Below, piece after piece: positions 7,208 to 9,879 of a stretch of DNA of 9,879 bases. The notes beneath the pieces are model-generated. The model was not told the origin of the DNA. It made no database searches and was given only the letters and a program-made list of their open reading frames with translations. This stretch comes from Candidatus Latescibacterota bacterium. Lineage in GTDB: Bacteria; Latescibacterota; UBA2968; GCA-2709665. The stretch covers positions 11,096 to 20,974 of the forward strand of contig JAAXHE010000009.1 of the NCBI GenBank assembly GCA_012271065.1, in the 5' to 3' direction. The stretch's first letter is position 1, and every line of letters starts with the position of its first letter. The translations under genes were made by a program, and so were the position numbers.

Positions 7208-7909
7208 TTACCCATCCGCCCGGATTCGCGCAACCAATCCCGACGCGGCATCGCAATAGAGGAAACCGCCATCGTAACTGGAGAGCCCATGGGGCTCGGG
7301 ATCGGATGGCGGGACATGGATGCGATCCAACTCATCGCCCGTAAGAGGATCGAGTTTTACGATCACCCGATCGGAAGTGTGTACTATCCACACCCCGTTC
7401 TCAACGCGAACAACGCCGTGCGCGCGTCCGTACGGAAGGGGAAACACGCGTTGAATCGTCCAGTCCGATATTCGCACCTGAGTCAGCGTCTGGTCTTTCA
7501 ATGTGGTCAGCCACAACGTTCCGGACTCGTACGCATCGTATTCCAGCCCGTGCGTGCCGCCGCCGCCCGGCAGCGGCCATCGCCCCTTTGTGATTCCGGA
7601 CGTTGGATCCACCCGCAGGATTTCGCCCGAATCCGCGTCCGTGTCACGGGGTATTCTCCACTTCTCCGCCGAACCGTTGGCAGCCAGCCAGAGCGATCCG
7701 TCGCCCCAGGCCATCCCGCTGGTGTTGGACGACTCGGTCTGTACTTCCGTCCGCAGCCGCAGCATCCCGTACTCGTCCGCATCCGAGACGTCCAGCAGCG
7801 CGGCGCGGTCCGTTACCTGGTCGACCACCCATATGCCGTCGCCAGTTGCCTGCACGCCATTGGGCATCCCGTACGGCGCTCTGAACCAGCGTTCGATTTT
7901 CGCATCCAT
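7208..7909 (-). CDS. Vgb/SMP-30/NHL-like beta-propeller protein
   Basis: A 233-residue all-beta protein with no signal peptide. It has five evenly spaced repeats of the pattern xG(V/M/L)....(D/N)G.(L/I)W(L/V), each starting with a small or His-Gly pair: NG at 17-18, SG at 64-65, HG at 120-121, HG at 164-165 and HG at 207-208, each followed by an aromatic strand such as GIWVVD, SLWLAAN, TLWLTT, GVWIVHT and GFLYCD. This is the blade pattern of the streptogramin-lyase (Vgb), SMP-30 and NHL propellers. Such proteins are lactonases, lyases or purely binding modules; no catalytic set can be assigned here, so function is open. It is somewhat short for a six- or seven-blade propeller. The start is ATG at 7909 with a weak GAGAG about 9 bases upstream. 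It lies 78 bases after the C45 gene and 37 before the BNR-amidase, probably in one operon. Confidence 0.8.
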   Translation of the reverse strand: MDAKIERWFRAPYGMPNGVQATGDGIWVVDQVTDRAALLDVSDADEYGMLRLRTEVQTESSNTSGMAWGDGSLWLAANGSAEKWRIPRDTDADSGEILRVDPTSGITKGRWPLPGGGGTHGLEYDAYESGTLWLTTLKDQTLTQVRISDWTIQRVFPLPYGRAHGVVRVENGVWIVHTSDRVIVKLDPLTGDELDRIHVPPSDPEPHGLSSYDGGFLYCDAASGLVARIRADG

Positions 7910-7987
7910 GTCAGAAGCTCTCAGGTGGTGGGTCGTGAGTCGTCGTTCAATAGGAGGTTCAGGAACTGCGGCTGGTGGCGACTTCCG

Positions 7988-9085
7988 TCAGGCGACACGA
8001 CGGCCCGCGACCTCAAACAGACGGTACTCCACCCAATCGTGTTCGCAGCAGGGCCCCCGGGCGAACCAGGCTCTACCATTTGACGGCTCCAGAACAATGC
8101 CGCAAATCGTCTGTCCGCATCCGTCCACGCTGTGCCTGCAGATCGAAACGGGGCTGTTCACGTGGTCGCCGAGCGCCGACTTGATCGTCTCGGCATCCGG
8201 ATCGGCAGACCTGTTCAGAAGCCGCGTTGCCCGGCCCCAGCGCGCGAGGCTCTGGCCCCGCTGATCGTTCGCGCGGCGCTCCAGCGGTATAAGGCGGTCC
8301 GCCAGATAATGGTTCGAGTGCGCCATCGGTCCGTCAAACGGGCTGGTGGCCTCGTAGTCGGCGGCCGTGGTTTCCAGGTTGTAGATCTCCCCGTGCCGGT
8401 CGCACAGAACATAGTTCATGCCGGACGCCCGGCGAGAGGAGACCGCGGCGTCTATTGTGTCTCCGATTTGAGCCGTGGCGAGAATGCGCCTGATCACGAA
8501 CGGGTAGGGGACGCCAGGTCCGGCGTCGCCGGGGACGAGGTTGTTGATGACAACACCGATACCTTCGCTGTTCAGACCCGCGCTCCCGAGCATTCCCGCC
8601 GTTGTGTACATGAGCGCGTCCGGTCCTGCACCGGTGATTTGCAGCAATACTGCCGCAGGCTGAAAGATCTCCACCAGGTCGTAATTCTGGCCAATAGCCG
8701 CCCGTGCGCCACCTTCCATATCAGGGACCATGAACGTCGTACATCCCGCCCCGATAAAGTTCGGGGAGAGATAGTCGAAAATGTCCAGGAAGCCGTTGAG
8801 CGCCATGATCTCCTCAATCGGCACACCCGCGCCATCGGCAATTCCTCCGGCCTCTTCCACCAGGTCCGGAGCATAAGCTTCCGCGGGCTTCGCGTAGGTC
8901 GCGGCGATTTCAAGCACCCGCGTCCTGCTCAATACAGGTACGCCATGTTTCCGGCTCGTACGCTCCAGGTAGTCAAAATAGACCGGAATCAGCGCGCGAA
9001 TTTCTTCACGGAACGCCTCTCCGTGCGCCCTGCCGCGATTCAGGGGCGATCCCGAAACCTCAAGGAGCGGAAACCCGTCGCTCAT
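7988..9085 (-). CDS. C45-family N-terminal-nucleophile acyltransferase/hydrolase
   Basis: A 365-residue protein of the acyl-CoA:6-aminopenicillanate acyltransferase (peptidase C45) family within the Ntn-hydrolase fold. Members self-cleave before a cysteine, which then acts as nucleophile on amide bonds or as acyl transferase. The nucleophile is C115 in GAGCTTFMV, giving a pro-segment of 114 residues. Other family marks are RGRAHGEAFREEI near the N terminus, GQNYD (132-136), GLNSEGIGVVINNL (from about 170), NYVLCDRHGEIYNLE, and AHSNHY (255-260). No signal peptide is visible, so it acts in the cytoplasm or is exported by an unseen route. The start is ATG at 9085, with GGAG 7 bases away; a GTG six bases further upstream lies too close to that site. 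It sits 50 bases after the sulfatase. The real substrate is unknown; beta-lactam processing should not be assumed. Confidence 0.9.
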   Translation of the reverse strand: MSDGFPLLEVSGSPLNRGRAHGEAFREEIRALIPVYFDYLERTSRKHGVPVLSRTRVLEIAATYAKPAEAYAPDLVEEAGGIADGAGVPIEEIMALNGFLDIFDYLSPNFIGAGCTTFMVPDMEGGARAAIGQNYDLVEIFQPAAVLLQITGAGPDALMYTTAGMLGSAGLNSEGIGVVINNLVPGDAGPGVPYPFVIRRILATAQIGDTIDAAVSSRRASGMNYVLCDRHGEIYNLETTAADYEATSPFDGPMAHSNHYLADRLIPLERRANDQRGQSLARWGRATRLLNRSADPDAETIKSALGDHVNSPVSICRHSVDGCGQTICGIVLEPSNGRAWFARGPCCEHDWVEYRLFEVAGRRVA

Positions 9086-9090
9086 TTTCA

Positions 9091-9098
9091 CTCTCCTT
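9091..9098 (-). promoter_or_regulatory. Ribosome binding site of the C45 hydrolase
   Basis: The minus strand reads AAGGAGAG here. Its GGAG core is 7 bases from the ATG at 9085 but overlaps the reading-frame GTG at 9091, which rules in favour of the ATG. Confidence 0.7.
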
Positions 9099-9135
9099 CA
9101 TCGTGGGTACGGCGGCAAGCCCATCCGGAGCGGGG

Positions 9136-9879
9136 TTACGACTCACCGCCTGGCGTTTCATCGCTTTCCTCGGCGTCGCGCGCCTGCAATTTCTTGGCCG
9201 TCTTCGGCGACCCGATGTAGAGGGCGTTATATGCCGCTTCCGAACTCGTGAAAGGGCCTTCGTGCCCGGTTCCGTGCCACTGCAGGTTCGTGAACATCGG
9301 ATTGGTCAGGCCCGTTTCCTGTTCCCGTTTTTCGATCCAGGCGTCCATGCGGTCTCGCAGCATCCGTGCGACGCCGGGTTCCGTGTCAGCAAGGTTGTCG
9401 TTCTCGCCGGGATCCGCTACCAGGTTGTAGAGCTCCACCTCGGGCTTTCCGTGGAAATCGGGCTCCAGCGCCACAATCAGCTTCCACTCGGGCGTGCGCC
9501 ATCCGTGCTTGCGCATCCACGTGGCCTCCGTGATATAAAACTCCGCGCGGTTCGAAGCCCGCTGTCCACGAATCAGCGGCAGGAGGCTATCCCCGTCGAA
9601 TTCGATCTCTGAGCGCACATCCAGAAGTTCCAACAGGGTCGGCGCGAGATCCGCATGGCTCGTATAGCCGTTCACGCGCAGTCCTTCGGGTAGCGCGCCA
9701 GGGAGCCGAAGGATCAGCGGAACGTGCAGGGTGCAGTCGTACATCCCGTGATGATCGAAATAACAATCGTGATCAGCCAGCGTCTCTCCGTGATCGCCGT
9801 TGAATACCACCAGGGTATCTTCGGCCAGACCCAGTTCTTCCAATCGGGTGAGGATGCGCTGGATGCAGGCGTCCATATA
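9136..9879 (-). CDS. Sulfatase, C-terminal half (5' end beyond the window)
   Basis: The last 247 or so codons of a type I (formylglycine) sulfatase of the alkaline-phosphatase superfamily; the frame is open through the window edge, with TAT preceding an internal ATG. Full-length members usually have 450 to 550 residues. Counting from that Met, visible features are MDACIQRILTRLEELG, the metal-binding pair in VVFNGDHGE (D28, H29), DHHGMYDCTLHVPLIL, the TSHADLAPTLLELL stretch that follows the core, WRTPEWKLI (substrate-side Lys region), and ELYNLVADPGENDNLA, the standard C-terminal subdomain. The formylglycine site (CxPSR) lies outside the window, so activity cannot be judged. Most such enzymes are exported and desulfate glycans or small sulfate esters. 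It appears to be upstream in the same transcript as the C45 hydrolase. The charged, repeat-free tail ends in TAA. Confidence 0.92.
   Translation of the reverse strand, partial: YMDACIQRILTRLEELGLAEDTLVVFNGDHGETLADHDCYFDHHGMYDCTLHVPLILRLPGALPEGLRVNGYTSHADLAPTLLELLDVRSEIEFDGDSLLPLIRGQRASNRAEFYITEATWMRKHGWRTPEWKLIVALEPDFHGKPEVELYNLVADPGENDNLADTEPGVARMLRDRMDAWIEKREQETGLTNPMFTNLQWHGTGHEGPFTSSEAAYNALYIGSPKTAKKLQARDAEESDETPGGES

Noticed and set aside
7171..7335. 55-residue N-terminal extension of the BNR-amidase from an ATG at 7335
   Set aside because: It overlaps the end of the upstream propeller gene by 128 bases, reads like antisense-frame filler, and the ATG pair at 7170/7167 has a Shine-Dalgarno.
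7910..7987. Short inverted repeat (GTTC-AG-GAAC) between the C45 and propeller genes
   Set aside because: A four-base stem is too short to call a terminator or regulatory structure.
9086..9091. GTG start of the C45 hydrolase at 9091
   Set aside because: It overlaps the AAGGAGAG binding site; the ATG at 9085 is at the correct distance.
7049..9220. Plus-strand open frames of 344 and 362 residues opposite the propeller and C45 genes
   Set aside because: Composition is rich in Arg, Pro and His, with no domain motif; they are shadows of the minus-strand genes.

Overview
All eight credible genes lie on the minus strand, so the window reads right to left. It carries no rRNA, tRNA, CRISPR array or phage gene, and no transposase. 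The DNA is GC-rich with a strong third-position GC bias, which produces long shadow frames on the plus strand. The gene mix is a secreted-type sulfatase fragment, a C45 acyltransferase-like hydrolase, beta-propellers, an amidase, an uronate-isomerase-like amidohydrolase, and a UbiA/UbiX pair of the futalosine-menaquinone type. This suits an environmental, hydrolase-rich, menaquinone-using bacterium, for example a Latescibacterota-, Planctomycetota- or Poribacteria-like lineage. That placement is a low-confidence inference from gene style only.

Block A (about 9879 down to 4333) is a colinear hydrolase cluster. It begins with the 3' half of a sulfatase running off the window edge, then a C45-family N-terminal-nucleophile hydrolase, a small Vgb/SMP-30-like beta-propeller, and a 945-residue protein that joins a BNR-repeat propeller to a complete amidase. 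Gaps are 37 to 78 bases, so co-transcription is plausible. The BNR-amidase fusion is the most unusual protein here.

The gap 4047-4332 holds no gene. It contains two GC-rich perfect 10-base palindromes (4128-4155) and most of a 149-bp MITE- or REP-like element with 20-bp terminal inverted repeats (4205-4353). The right end of this element supplies the last six codons and the stop of the amidase.

Block B is a standalone aldo/keto reductase (4046-2964) with a strong ribosome binding site. It is followed immediately by a perfect 12-bp hairpin (2928-2955), probably its terminator.

Block C (2891 down to 110) is a UbiA-family prenyltransferase of the MqnP type, a UbiX/MqnM-type flavin prenyltransferase overlapping it by 10 bases, and a metal-dependent amidohydrolase 23 bases further on. 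The first two point to menaquinone biosynthesis. The amidohydrolase may simply share the transcript. Bases 1-109, downstream of the last gene, show nothing recognisable.
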